A DNA stretch of 64,000 bases. It comes from SZAS-103 sp043747745 (lineage in GTDB: Bacteria; Pseudomonadota; Gammaproteobacteria; Xanthomonadales; Xanthomonadaceae). The notes beneath the pieces were generated by a model that was not told where the DNA came from, did not search any database, and was given only the letters and a program-made list of their open reading frames with translations. The stretch lies in contig JAYTOP010000035.1 in assembly GCA_043747745.1 (NCBI GenBank), positions 15,462 to 79,461 on the forward strand. Reading direction: 5' to 3'. A program made the translations under genes and the position numbers. Of this stretch, positions 17,063-27,138 are shown in pieces (position 1 is the first letter of the stretch; each line of letters begins with the position of its first letter).

Positions 17063-17896
17063 CTAAACCTCCATCATCCGTGCGGTTCCGGACACGCGAA
17101 TCGAACTGCCGGTGACGCGCGAAAATTCCGCGCGCAGGCGCGAGCGCGACCCCATGTCTTCGCCTTGCACGATGTAGATCACGTCGCGTTGTGGCCAGCG
17201 GATATCGCGCAAGTAGCCCGCGAGGGCCGCTGCGCCAGCGCCCGTCGCCGGGTCTTCGTACACGCCGCCCGATGCGAATGCGTTGCGTGCGTGGAACAGC
17301 ATCGGCGTTTCGGCATAGACCAGTGCAATCGTGGTCAGGCCGGCATGTTGCATCAAGGTGCGGCCTGCATCGAGGCTGTATCTCATCGCGGCGAGCTTCG
17401 CGCGCGTGTCAAGCGCGAGCACCAGGTGCGTCGCGCCTGCGCATGCCATCGCCGGTGGTATCCGCGGATCGAGATCGTCGGGAGCGTAGCCGAACAGTGC
17501 CAGAACCTCCGCAACCAGCGTGGGATCGGCGGTCTTGCTGCGCGTATGCGGGGATTGCAGAGCGGCCACGATGCGCTCGCCATTGCGATGCCCTTCGACC
17601 GTGATGTGTGCATCGTTGAGCGCCAGCGCGTACATGCCGTCGCCATGATCGAGCACCAGCGCCGCGCCCAACGCGATCGTCGCGTGCCCGCAGAACGGTA
17701 CTTCGGACTCCGGCGAAAAGTAGCGCACGCGCCATGCATGTTTCATCGGCACCGCGAATGCGGTTTCGGAAAACCCGACCTCCGCCGCGATGCGTTGCAT
17801 CGTCGAGTCGTCCGGCAATGCATCCCCGACCCAGACGCCAGCCGGATTACCGCCGACGTCGCCGTCGGAAAAGGCTGCGATATGACGAAGATTCAT
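17063..17896 (-). CDS. PhzF-family isomerase/epimerase
   Basis: This 277-residue protein belongs to the PhzF/diaminopimelate epimerase fold. Motifs are AFSDGDVGGNPAGVW at the start, GFSETAFAVP with the general acid/base Glu, PFCGHATIALG, and GGVYEDPATGAGAAALAGYL in the second lobe. AGGGGGA lies just before the ATG. Phenazine genes are absent nearby, so this is one of the many PhzF-like proteins of unknown substrate. It follows the decayed c-di-GMP gene by about 90 bases on the same strand. Confidence 0.85.
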   Translation of the reverse strand: MNLRHIAAFSDGDVGGNPAGVWVGDALPDDSTMQRIAAEVGFSETAFAVPMKHAWRVRYFSPESEVPFCGHATIALGAALVLDHGDGMYALALNDAHITVEGHRNGERIVAALQSPHTRSKTADPTLVAEVLALFGYAPDDLDPRIPPAMACAGATHLVLALDTRAKLAAMRYSLDAGRTLMQHAGLTTIALVYAETPMLFHARNAFASGGVYEDPATGAGAAALAGYLRDIRWPQRDVIYIVQGEDMGSRSRLRAEFSRVTGSSIRVSGTARMMEV

Positions 17897-17987
17897 GGCG
17901 TCCCCCTGAACGGCCACGCGCGATGCGCAAATGATCCGCCAAGGCAGATCGCATGTCATCCGGTTCCTGGTTCTGGTCCTGGCGGGC

Positions 17988-20239
17988 TTATGGCTTCGCG
18001 AGTCGTGCTCGCCGCCTGCGTCCCTGCGCGACCGGATCGATCGAGGGATGGATGTTGCGGCCATGGTCGTCGAGTTGTTCGGGTCGGCCGCCGTGCATGA
18101 GCGCGTAGTGGCGGAAGGCATTGCGGATGTTGTCGCGCAATACGTCACTGTCTCAGGGCTTGGTGTAGAAACGATAGATCGATCCGCGGTTGATCGAATA
18201 CATGACCAGTTCCAGGTCGGTGTAGCCGGACAGGATGATCCGCAGCGCATCGGGATAGAGTCCCTTCACCCGGTCGAAGAAATCGGCGCCGCTCATCACC
18301 GGCATGCGCTGGTCGCAGACGATGACCTGGACCGGATGCAGGGCCAGCAATTCGAAGCCCTCGGCGGCCGAGAGCGCCGACAGGATGTTGTAGCCTTCCA
18401 GTCGCAGCATGCGTTGCAACGCGGTGAGTATCTCGGGCTCGTCATCGACCAGCAGCAAGGTCTTGAGCGGCGCACCGGCGATGCCATCGGTGGGCGGCAA
18501 GCGTTTCTCATCGCGCAGGATCTGCTCGATCTCCGACAGTGGCAACGGTCGGCTGAAATAGTAGCCCTGGATCTGGTCGCAGCCATGACGCCGCAGATAC
18601 ATCAGTTGCGCTTCGGTTTCCACGCCTTCCGCAATCATGTCCAGCTTGAGGCCGTGCGCCATGCGGATGATGGTCGGTGCGATCGGCGCGGCATCCGGAT
18701 TGGTCGTGATGTCGCGGATGAAGGCGATGTCGATCTTCAATTTATCGATCGGGAACCGGCGCAGATAGGCCAGACTCGAGTAGCCTGTGCCGAAATCGTC
18801 GATGGAAATCTGCACGCCAAGTTGCTTCAGGTTTTGCAGGGTGGCGATGATGCGCGCGGTGTTCGCGACCAGCGAACTCTCGGTCAATTCCAGTTCGAGC
18901 AGGTCGGCCGGAATGCCGTGTTTGGCGAGCGCCTTGACGACGTCTCCCTCCAGGTCGCCCTCGATGAACTGGCGTCCGGCGACGTTCACCGAGATCTGCA
19001 TCGGGCCGATCGGAGAGTGCAGCCACTCGCCGATCTGCGCGCATTCCGCATCGATGACCCATGTCCCCACGCGAACGATGAGACCGGTCTCTTCGAGCAC
19101 CGGAATGAAGTCTCCCGGCAACACCAGCCCATGCCCTGGGCGTTGCCAGCGCAGCAACGCTCAGTCCGGTGATGCGGCCGCTGCTCAGTTGCACCTTGGG
19201 TTGGTAGAACAGGACGAATTCGTTGTTCTCGACGGCCTTGCGAACGGCCTTTTCCAGTTTGATCTGGGCCAGCGCTTCGGCATTCATCTGCGCGGTGAAG
19301 AAGCGGAAGGTGTCGCGGCCCGCCTTCTTGGCCCGGTACATCGCGGTATCCGCGTACTTGAGCAGGGTCTCTGGATCGGATGCATCGTCGGGATGGACGG
19401 TGATGCCGATGCTCGCGGTCACGGTCACATCGTGACCTTTCAGGTCGAACGGTTCGCGCAACGCCTCGCGGATCTTGCTGGCGGCGATGGTGGCTGCGTG
19501 CTGGCCGTCTTGCATCGCCAGGATCAGGGCAAACTCATCGCCACCGAGGCGCCCGACGGTATCCCGCGTATGCACGCACTGGACCAGTCGGCTGCTGAAC
19601 TGGCGCAGCAATTCATCGCCGATCGCGTGGGCCAGCGTGTCGTTCACGTTCTTGAAATGGTCGAGGTCGATGAACAGGACGGCGACCATCAAGCCGCTGT
19701 CCGCAGACTGTTCCAGGGTCTTTGCGAGGGTTTCGTAGAACAGTGTGCGATTTGGCAGGCCGGTGACGGGGTCGTAGTGCGCCAGATGCTGGAGGTCGGC
19801 CGTGCGCCTGCACTTCCAGTGCGAGCATCGAGCTGTGGTTCTTGAGGAAGTCGCCATACGCTTTCAACCGCAGCAGGTTGCGCACCCTGACCCAGAGTTC
19901 CGCTCAGTCGACCGGTTTGCTCAGGAACTCTTCCGCTCCGGCATTGAGGACGGCCAGGCGCGCGCTGCCGTCGATCTGCGCGGTCACCATGATGATCGGG
20001 ATATCCGACGTGGCCGCATCGGCCTTGAGCAACGTGGCAAGTTCGTGTCCGTCCATCCCCGGCATCATGACGTCGAGCAGGATCAGGTCAGGCGCGCATT
20101 GTGCAATCGAGGCAAGCGCTTCATCGCCATTGGCTGCGGTGAGCGTGAGATAGCCTTCAGCCTTCAGCAGTGCTTCGAGCAGCCTGCGGTTCTGGAGTTA
20201 GTCATCGACGATCAGGATCATGCCAGTACGACTGGTCAT
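17988..20239 (-). pseudogene. decayed REC-GGDEF-EAL-REC c-di-GMP signalling gene
   Basis: Conceptual repair gives one protein: a receiver (ILIVDD...LLDVMMPGMDG), a GGDEF domain with intact GGDEF motif (VGRLGGDEFAL), an EAL domain (ELTESSL, SIDDFGTGYSS), and a second receiver (LLLVDDEPEILTALQ). Five lesions break it. TAA at 20198-20200 replaces the Glu of VDDE; TGA at 19904-19906 replaces what should be Arg in KPVDRAELW; TGA at 18153-18155 replaces Trp in YTKPWD. Two -2 frameshifts lie near 19804-19807 and 19158-19161, each explained by loss of one GC from a GCGC run. Reading continues sensibly to a TAA at 17988. The ATG overlaps the preceding receiver gene's stop (ATGA). The EAL triplet falls at a frameshift and would read S-x-L even if repaired. 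Confidence 0.9.
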
Positions 20240-20649
20240 GGCATCGGGTCGTCAGGGATGGACGTAAGCGCTGCCTGCGATCCGCGCTTGAACAACAGTG
20301 CATCGACCGCCGCATACAGTTCGCGGTAGCGCAACGGCTTGGCGATGTATCCATCGCAACCGGCGGCGCGGCTTTTTTCCTGGTCTTCCTTCATCGCCAT
20401 CGAGGTCAACGCAATGATGGGGATCGCCGCAGTCGCCGGATCCTGTTTCAGCAGGGCCGTCGCCGCGAAGCCGTCCATGCCGGGCAACTGCACGTCCATC
20501 AGGATCAGGTCCGGCTGGTCGGCACGCGCCATCGTCAATCCGGTCTCGGCATCGACGGCGCTGAACACGATGTGGCCGACATGCCGCATCAGCAGCGAGG
20601 TCAGCTTCAGGTTCGCTGGGTTGTCTTCAATGATCAGGACTCTGGCCAC
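20236..20649 (-). CDS. stand-alone response-regulator receiver
   Basis: This is a 137-residue single receiver domain (VARVLIIEDNPANLKLTSLL; phospho-acceptor Asp in LILMDVQLPGMDG; Lys in YIAKPL), like DivK or CheY, with no output domain. The GTG start is preceded by GGGAGG and lies 23 bases inside the end of the kinase gene. The stop shares bases with the next start (ATGA). It probably takes phosphate from the adjacent PAS kinase. Confidence 0.85.
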   Translation of the reverse strand: MARVLIIEDNPANLKLTSLLMRHVGHIVFSAVDAETGLTMARADQPDLILMDVQLPGMDGFAATALLKQDPATAAIPIIALTSMAMKEDQEKSRAAGCDGYIAKPLRYRELYAAVDALLFKRGSQAALTSIPDDPMP

Positions 20650-22801
20650 CAGCGCCTCCCTGATTCTGCAACGATAGCTGATTGCGCAGTGGCAGCCAGA
20701 CTGCGAAGCGCGAGCCTTCGCCCTCTGCACTGGCCATGGCCACCGTACCTCCATGCAATTTGGCGAGCTGCTTCACCATCGCCAGCCCGAGGCCTGTGCC
20801 TTCAAACTTGCGCGCGAGGCTGCTGTCGATCTGGGTGAATGCCTGGAACAACTTCGCCATGTTGTCCTTCGAAATGCCGATGCCGTTGTCGATGACGCAG
20901 ATTTCGAGAAATTCGCTGTATTCGTTGTCGGCCAGGGGGAATCCATGCGATGGCCAGTTGTCGGACACTATGCCGACGGCACTGCGCGGGACATGCCGCG
21001 CGCGCAGGATCACGCGCCCGCCTTGGGAACTGAACTTGACTGCATTCGACAACAGGTTGTAGACGATCTGCTTGGTCTTGCGCATGTCCAGTTGGGCAGC
21101 GCCAAGGTCGTGGCCGATTTCGAGTTCGAGATGGATGTGCTGGGCTGCCGCCTTTTCCCTGACGATCGACAAGCTGTTCGACAGCAGGCTGTTGATGTCG
21201 ACCGACTCCAGTTCGAGCGCCATCATCCCGGCTTCGACCTTCGACAGGTCCAGGATATCGTTGATCAGCGACAGCAGGTGCTGCCCGCTGGTGAAGATGT
21301 CGCCGATGTATTCGTGCTGGCTGTCGCTCATCTCGCCCATCAGTCCGTCCTTGAGCGCTTCGGAAAAACCGATGATCGCGTTCAGCGGCGTGCGCAATTC
21401 GTGCGACATCGTCGCCAGGAATTCCGATTTCATGCGACTGGCGTGCTCGAGCTCGATGTTCTTTTCCTGCAGGGTGCGGTCGAAGCGCTTGCGCTCGGTC
21501 ACGTCGCGCGCGGCGGCGAACACGCCCTGCAACTTGCGCTCGCGATCGTGGAAGGTCGCCGCGTTGTACGACACCACCGTTTCGACGCCGTTGCGCGCGC
21601 GCACAGTCAGTTCGTAGTCGCTGACCTTGTTCTCGGTAAGGACACGGTTGATCGCGGCATCGGCGCGGATCGGATCGGTGAAGAAGTTCTTGCATGGCGC
21701 ACCGATCAATTCGTCGCGCGTGCGTCCGGTCAGCGCGATCATCTGCTGGTTGACGTCGGAGATGATGCCTTGCGGGTCGGTCGTCATCAGCGCATCGATG
21801 TTCGATTCGATCAGCGAGCGCGTATAGAACTGCTGATCGCGCAGGCGCTGGTCGAGCAGGGCGCGGGCTTCCTCGACCTGCTTGCGCGCGGTGTTGTCGG
21901 TACCGATCAGCAGGTAGCCGATGATGTTCTCCTGCGCGTCGCGAAGCGCGGTGACCGAGACGATCGCGGGGAAGCGGCTGCCGTCCTTGCGGATGTAGGT
22001 CAGCTCGTAGATGTCCTCGATTCCGCGCGACGCCTTGAACACCAGCGCCTCGAAACCCGGCGTGATCGGCGTGTCGAGTTCCAGGCTCAGCGCCGCCGCG
22101 CGGGCGATCAGTTCCTGCGGGTCGGAGATGTCCGCCGGGGTGATCTTGTTCATCACGTCGGCTGCCGTGTAACCCAGCATCCGCTCGGCGCCGACGTTGA
22201 AGATCTGGATGACGCCTTTCGCGTCGGTGGCGATGCTCGAGAAGTTCGCGCTATTGAAGATCGCGCTCTGCAACGCACCGGCCTTGAGCAGCGCCTCCTC
22301 GGCCTGCTTGCGCGCGGTGTTGTCGGTGCCGATCAACAGATAGCCGATGATGTCTTCCTGCGCGTCGCGCAGTGCGGTGACCGAGACGATCGCGGGGAAG
22401 CGGCTGCCGTCCTTGCGGATGTAGGTCAGTTCGTAGATGTCCTCGATTCCGCGCGAGGCCTTGAACACCAGTGCCTCGAAACCCGGCGTGATCGGCGTGT
22501 CCAGTTCCAGGCTCAGCGTCGCCGCGCGTGCGATCAGTTCCTGCGGGTCGGAGATGTCGGCTGGCGTGATCCGGTTGACGACATCCAGTGCCGCGTAGCC
22601 GAGCATGCGTTCGGCGCCGACATTGAAGATCTGGATGACGCCTTTTTCGTCGGTCGCGATGCTGGAGAAGTATGCGCTGTTGAAGATCGCGTCCTGCAAC
22701 GCACCCGTCTTCAACAATGTTTTCTGGCGTCGAAACTCGATGATGCCATCGGGGCCACCCTGCTTTTCGCCAGCGCCCTCACCAAAACCAGTGTTTTGCA
22801 T
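20627..22801 (-). CDS. PAS-PAS-PAS sensor histidine kinase, cytoplasmic
   Basis: The 724-residue kinase has no membrane segment. PAS 1 (about residues 30-150) and PAS 2 (about 160-285) are nearly identical, so one arose by tandem duplication; PAS 3 (about 300-430) differs. The HisKA dimerisation box has its His near residue 466 in MSHELRTPLNAIIGF. The ATPase domain has N box YNLLSNAVKFS, G1 IDNGIGIS and G2 FEGTGLGLAMV. It heads an operon with the receiver and the decayed GGDEF-EAL gene. PAS 1 is also nearly identical to PAS 1 of the hybrid kinase 2 kb upstream. Confidence 0.92.
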   Translation of the reverse strand: MQNTGFGEGAGEKQGGPDGIIEFRRQKTLLKTGALQDAIFNSAYFSSIATDEKGVIQIFNVGAERMLGYAALDVVNRITPADISDPQELIARAATLSLELDTPITPGFEALVFKASRGIEDIYELTYIRKDGSRFPAIVSVTALRDAQEDIIGYLLIGTDNTARKQAEEALLKAGALQSAIFNSANFSSIATDAKGVIQIFNVGAERMLGYTAADVMNKITPADISDPQELIARAAALSLELDTPITPGFEALVFKASRGIEDIYELTYIRKDGSRFPAIVSVTALRDAQENIIGYLLIGTDNTARKQVEEARALLDQRLRDQQFYTRSLIESNIDALMTTDPQGIISDVNQQMIALTGRTRDELIGAPCKNFFTDPIRADAAINRVLTENKVSDYELTVRARNGVETVVSYNAATFHDRERKLQGVFAAARDVTERKRFDRTLQEKNIELEHASRMKSEFLATMSHELRTPLNAIIGFSEALKDGLMGEMSDSQHEYIGDIFTSGQHLLSLINDILDLSKVEAGMMALELESVDINSLLSNSLSIVREKAAAQHIHLELEIGHDLGAAQLDMRKTKQIVYNLLSNAVKFSSQGGRVILRARHVPRSAVGIVSDNWPSHGFPLADNEYSEFLEICVIDNGIGISKDNMAKLFQAFTQIDSSLARKFEGTGLGLAMVKQLAKLHGGTVAMASAEGEGSRFAVWLPLRNQLSLQNQGGAGGQSPDH

Positions 22802-23160
22802 GCAACCTTCCTTGTCGGTGGAACGTCAGTGAGCGGCCTGTATGGCACGGCATGCGGCGCACTGCGGTGCAGGCTCACTGGTTGCCACGAAGATCAACCA
22901 TGAAATGCAGATGAGGCGATGGCAACCAGGAGTTGAATTGGAAGAATCGATATCAGAAATTCGTGGAAATCCTTCCAGGCAAGATGATCGAAAGCGACGC
23001 GAATCGACCGAGAGTACGCCTCGCCGAAGACGTGCAGGCACCGCCTGTCGGAATCCTGTGCTGACCGTTCATCTTCCGATGGATCTTGCGACGCGAACAG
23101 GTCTGGTCTGCATCGGTTCCGCGATTCCGGTTGCTGGCGCGCACGACAAAGCGAGACCAA
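22802..23160. other. 359-base gap between the two signalling operons
   Basis: No supported gene. It separates the end of the Crp/Fnr gene from the start of the PAS kinase gene, both on the - strand, so it must contain the 3' untranslated region of the first and the promoter of the second. No clear hairpin with a T tract and no strong -10/-35 pair is visible. Confidence 0.5.
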
Positions 23161-23925
23161 TCAGCTGCTTCCAGACGCGCTTTGCAAGACGTTGCAAGGA
23201 ATGTCCTGGCGATAGCGCACATCCGATAGCAGGCGGATCGATTCCTTCCTGACGACGGCGTAACACTCGCAGGCACGGGCCTCGAGTCCGCCGCGATCCA
23301 GCACCGCAATGTGGCCACGGCGGTACTGGATGAAACCCCCGTTTTGCAATTTCCCGGCGGCCTCGGTGATGCCTTCCCGGCGCACGCCGAGCATTCTGGC
23401 GACCAGTTCCTGGGTGACGACCAACTCGCGCGACGGCACGCGATCAAGGGTCAGCAACAGCCAGCGGCTCAACTGCTGCTCCACGGAATGATGGCGATTG
23501 CAGGCTGCGCTCTGGGACATCTGGGTCATCAGTGCCTGCGTGTAACGCAGCAACAACCGCTGCATCAAGCCGGCCCGATTGAACTCCTCTTTCAGGATGC
23601 GCGATTCCAGCCGGTAAGCATGGCCTGCGATCTGGACAACCGCCGAACTCGACGTGGTGCTGCCGCCCATGAACAACGAAATGCCGACGATGCCCTCATT
23701 GCCAACCCCGGCCGCTTCGGCCGATGCGCCGGACTCCATCACGTAGTGCAGCGACACGATGGACGTGGTGGGGAAATAGGCGTGCCGCATCTGTCCGCCG
23801 GGTTCGTAGAGGACCTCGCCGAGCGCCATCGGGACCAGTTCGAGGTGCGCAACAAGGCGCTCGTATTCCGCCGTGGGCAAGGCGGCGAGCAGATGGTTCT
23901 GATTCGGACTATGAGGCGAGGACAT
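23161..23925 (-). CDS. Crp/Fnr-family transcription regulator
   Basis: The 254-residue protein has an N-terminal cyclic-nucleotide-binding-like beta roll (LELVPMALGEVLYEPGG, HAYFPTTSIVSL) and a C-terminal winged helix (RELVVTQELVARMLGVRREGITEAAGKL). No Fnr-type cysteine cluster is present and the cNMP-binding Arg/Glu pattern is not obvious, so the ligand is unknown. The start overlaps the REC-PAS gene by 17 bases. Together with the two upstream genes it makes a coupled unit of kinase, receiver and DNA-binding protein. Confidence 0.85.
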   Translation of the reverse strand: MSSPHSPNQNHLLAALPTAEYERLVAHLELVPMALGEVLYEPGGQMRHAYFPTTSIVSLHYVMESGASAEAAGVGNEGIVGISLFMGGSTTSSSAVVQIAGHAYRLESRILKEEFNRAGLMQRLLLRYTQALMTQMSQSAACNRHHSVEQQLSRWLLLTLDRVPSRELVVTQELVARMLGVRREGITEAAGKLQNGGFIQYRRGHIAVLDRGGLEARACECYAVVRKESIRLLSDVRYRQDIPCNVLQSASGSS

Positions 23926-24775
23926 CGCTGGCCGTCGCGATGTTGTGTTCGATTGCGTGTACGCTGCGCTCCACGCCGATTCCGCGGTAACCGATGAAGC
24001 GGCAGGACTGGCTGAACATCGGTTCTCCGCTGACCAGGAACTGTTGCTGGGAGCCGTCGGAATTGACGCGGCTGACGACGAAATCCAGGAAAGGCTGCCG
24101 CGCCGCGATGCGTGCCTGCAGCTCTCCCTGTTCGCCCTGATTCCAGCCCGCGACATGCGCACTGCCGAGATCTCCCTTCAGGGCATCGACGCGGATTCCG
24201 AGCATCTCCAGCACCGGACCGGACGCCTTGGTGAAGTGTCCGTTCTCGTCCTGCTCCCAATACCAGTCGGAGGCGAGTTCGGTCAGGCTGCGATAGCGCG
24301 CTTCGCTCTCGCGCAGTTCGGCGGTCCGTTCCTGCACCGTTGCTTCCAGCACCTTGTTGTAATCCTCGAGCTTTTTGTACAGCAGCCGCACTTCCAGCAT
24401 GTTGTGGATGCGCGTCCTGACTTCGACCAGGTCGAATGGCTTGCTGATGAAATCCTTCGCGCCGGTTTGCAACGCACGCAGCTTGTGGCCTGGCTGGGCA
24501 GTGATCACCAGCACCGGAAGGTAGCCATCGGCATTCATTGTCTTGAGGTCTTCCATCACCTCGAACCCGTCCATGACCGGCATCTGCAGATCGAGCAGGA
24601 TAAGGTCGTAGCGGTTCTTGCGATGCAGCGCGCAAACCTCCTGCGGGTTCGTGGTCGAGGTCACGCGGCTGTAGCCGGTTTCGCTCAGCACTTGTTCAAG
24701 CAGGTCCACATTCGCATCCTGGTCGTCAACGATCAGGATGCTTGCACCAAGGATATCGATCGATCCATCCGTCAT
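23909..24775 (-). CDS. receiver-PAS protein
   Basis: This 288-residue protein has a receiver domain (SILIVDDQDANVDLLEQVL; Asp in LILLDLQMPVMDGFE; Lys in FISKPFD), a coiled-coil linker (LLYKKLEDYNKVLEATVQER) and one PAS domain (SLTELASDWYWEQDENGHF). No output domain is seen, so it ends as an adaptor or signal-modulating protein. It overlaps the hybrid kinase gene upstream by four bases (ATGA) and the Crp/Fnr gene downstream by 17. Confidence 0.85.
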   Translation of the reverse strand: MTDGSIDILGASILIVDDQDANVDLLEQVLSETGYSRVTSTTNPQEVCALHRKNRYDLILLDLQMPVMDGFEVMEDLKTMNADGYLPVLVITAQPGHKLRALQTGAKDFISKPFDLVEVRTRIHNMLEVRLLYKKLEDYNKVLEATVQERTAELRESEARYRSLTELASDWYWEQDENGHFTKASGPVLEMLGIRVDALKGDLGSAHVAGWNQGEQGELQARIAARQPFLDFVVSRVNSDGSQQQFLVSGEPMFSQSCRFIGYRGIGVERSVHAIEHNIATASDVLAS

Positions 24776-26877
24776 GTTGTTTTCTCGATGTCGGCGCGCG
24801 GCGCCTTTGCTTCTGCAAACAGCAGTGCCACGTCCAGCATATCCATGAATTCATTGACCTTGATGGGCTTGGTCAGATAACTGAAGAACCCGGCCTCCAG
24901 GCCTTTCGTGATGTCGCGCGGCATGGCATTCGCACTCAGCGCGATTACCGGGATGTGCGCGGTTGCCGGGTCTTCGGCCAGGATTTTCAGGGCCTTGATG
25001 CCGCTGATGCCCGGCAGATTGATGTCCATCAGGATGACGTCCGGCAGCGACGCGCGCGCGATCGCGATGCCAAGTGTTCCGTCCATCGCACTCAGCAAGC
25101 GAATATCCGGGCGACGCGCGATGATGTCCTCGACCAGCATCAGGTTGGCCGGGTTGTCTTCGACATACAACAAGGTGTGCATATACGTGTCGGCCCGCGC
25201 CAGCGTCTCGCCGCGAGCCGTGAGTTCGGCGGTGCCAACAACCAGCTGCGTTTCGGCCGTCAGGTTCAGTTCGATCCAGAAGACGCTGCCCTCTCCGACA
25301 GTGCTTTCCACGCCGATGACGCCACCCATGCATTCGACGAGGCGCTTGCAGACCACCAGGCCGATGCCAGTGCCTTCCACGGTGTTCGATTCCTGACCAA
25401 GGCGATTGAATGGCTGGAACAGCTGAGAGAGTTTCTCCGGTGGCAACCCTTCGCCGGTGTCCTTGACGCAAATGCGGATACGTTCCGGCGAATTCACGAT
25501 GTAATGCACGAACACCGCTCCGTCCGCCTTGTTGTATTTGATCGCGTTGGAAAGCAGGTTGATCAGGATCTGCTTCAGCCGTGTCCGGTCGGCCCTGACG
25601 AAGTACGGGATTTCGAACTGCGGAAAAGCCACGCTGATGCCGTTTTTTTTCGCTTGCGGTTCGATCATCGCTCGGCATTCGCGCATGACGTCAGCCAGCG
25701 AAATAGCTTCCAGCGACAATGACAGCTTGCCGGACTCGATGAGCGCGAGGTCGAGAACTTCGTTGATCAACTCCAGCAGGTACCAGCCTGCCTGCAGGAT
25801 CTGATCGATGCTGCGCTTCTGCGATGCCGTCGGCAGTGGCGAACCGGTTTGTATGAGTTGCGCAAAGCCAAGGATCGCGCTGAGAGGCGTGCGCAATTCA
25901 TGGCTCATGCTGGAAAGGAAATCCGATTTCGCAAGGTTGGCTTTTTCCGCCGCCATCTTCGCGTTCCCCAGCTCGACATTGTTTTCCTGCAGCACATGAT
26001 CCAGGCGCTTGCGTTCGGTGACGTCGCGCGCGGCGGCAACCACGCCTTGCAGTTTCTTGTCGCGGTCGTAGAAGGTGGTGGCGTTGTAGGAAACCACGGT
26101 TTCCTTGCCGTCCATGGCGCGTACGGTGAGCTCGTAATCGGTGACCTTTTTTTCACGCAGCACCAGCTTGATCGCGGCCTCGGCGCGCTCGGGGTCGGTG
26201 AACGAGTTCTTGAAGGGAGCGCCGATCAGTTCGTCACGGGTGCGCCCGGTGAGTTCGATCATCTGCTGGTTGACGTCGGAGATGATGCCCTGCGGATCGG
26301 TCGTCATCAGCGCGTCGATGTTCGATTCGATCAGCGAGCGCGTATAGAACTGCTGGTCACGAAGACGTTGGTCGAGCAGGGTGCGGGCTTCTTCGACCTG
26401 CTTGCGCGCGGTGTTGTCGGTGCCGATCAGCAGATAGCCGATGATCCCGTCCTGCTCATCGCGCAACGCCGTCACCGAGACGATCGCGAGAAAGCGGCTG
26501 CCGTCCTTGCGGATGTAGGTCAGATCGTAGATGTCCTCGATTCCGCGCGAGGCCTTGAACACCAGCGCCTCGAAGCCCGGCGTGATCGGCGTGTCCAGTT
26601 CCAGGCTCAGCGCCGCCGCGCGCACGATCAGTTCCTTCGGGTCGGAAATGTCGGCTGGGGTAATCTTGTTGACGACATCCAGAGCGGCGTAGCCGAGCAT
26701 GCGTTCGGCGCCGACGTTGAAGATCTGGATGACGCCTTTTTCGTCGGTCGCGATGCTGGAGAAGTACGCGCTATTGAAGATCGCGTCCTGCAACGCGCCC
26801 GTCTTCAACAGTGTTTTCTGGCGCCGGAATTCGCTGTTGCCATCATCATCGCCAAAAGCAGCACCGGAATTCGGCAT
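24772..26877 (-). CDS. PAS-PAS hybrid histidine kinase with receiver
   Basis: The 701-residue protein has two PAS domains (about residues 25-140 and 150-275), HisKA with the His near residue 326 in MSHELRTPLSAILGF, an ATPase domain (NLLSNAIKYNK, KDTGEGLP, GTGIGLVV) and a C-terminal receiver (LLYVEDNPANLMLVEDI; Asp in VILMDINLPG). The start MPNSGAAFG has GGAAGGG upstream and parallels the start of the other kinase; a 30-codon in-frame extension to 26967 is less likely. PAS 1 and PAS 2 are close copies of PAS 1 and PAS 3 of the kinase at 20627-22801, so the two genes are recent paralogues over that span. Confidence 0.92.
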   Translation of the reverse strand: MPNSGAAFGDDDGNSEFRRQKTLLKTGALQDAIFNSAYFSSIATDEKGVIQIFNVGAERMLGYAALDVVNKITPADISDPKELIVRAAALSLELDTPITPGFEALVFKASRGIEDIYDLTYIRKDGSRFLAIVSVTALRDEQDGIIGYLLIGTDNTARKQVEEARTLLDQRLRDQQFYTRSLIESNIDALMTTDPQGIISDVNQQMIELTGRTRDELIGAPFKNSFTDPERAEAAIKLVLREKKVTDYELTVRAMDGKETVVSYNATTFYDRDKKLQGVVAAARDVTERKRLDHVLQENNVELGNAKMAAEKANLAKSDFLSSMSHELRTPLSAILGFAQLIQTGSPLPTASQKRSIDQILQAGWYLLELINEVLDLALIESGKLSLSLEAISLADVMRECRAMIEPQAKKNGISVAFPQFEIPYFVRADRTRLKQILINLLSNAIKYNKADGAVFVHYIVNSPERIRICVKDTGEGLPPEKLSQLFQPFNRLGQESNTVEGTGIGLVVCKRLVECMGGVIGVESTVGEGSVFWIELNLTAETQLVVGTAELTARGETLARADTYMHTLLYVEDNPANLMLVEDIIARRPDIRLLSAMDGTLGIAIARASLPDVILMDINLPGISGIKALKILAEDPATAHIPVIALSANAMPRDITKGLEAGFFSYLTKPIKVNEFMDMLDVALLFAEAKAPRADIEKTT

Positions 26878-27138
26878 AGACCCTTCCATCTGAGCAATCA
26901 CAACCAGCAGGCGACTCGCACAAGAAGGCGGGCGGCCCTGCTGCGGGGCGGACTCACGACGTACCATCCATCAGGTCCAGCAACACGAACCGACCGACGG
27001 CAAAGAGGAGATGAGTCCGAATACTGCGCCTGTTGATCACATGCCTGTGTGTGCTACCGCACATAGGCCGGATAGAGCCACTGTCGTTCCACGGCAGCGG
27101 CTGGACGGGGTGGCTATGTTCGCATGCCGTCGCCCATG
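26878..27138. other. divergent intergenic region
   Basis: The region separates the hybrid kinase gene (- strand) from the ArsR gene (+ strand) and carries both promoters. The + strand promoter is described at 27139. No - strand -10/-35 pair is convincing. Confidence 0.4.

Noticed and set aside
20753..22903. 716-codon + strand frame
   Set aside because: Antisense to the PAS histidine kinase, whose domains are unmistakable; the + frame has no family motif.
22894..23160. 88-codon - strand frame in the gap between signalling operons
   Set aside because: No ribosome site, no family, and irregular composition.
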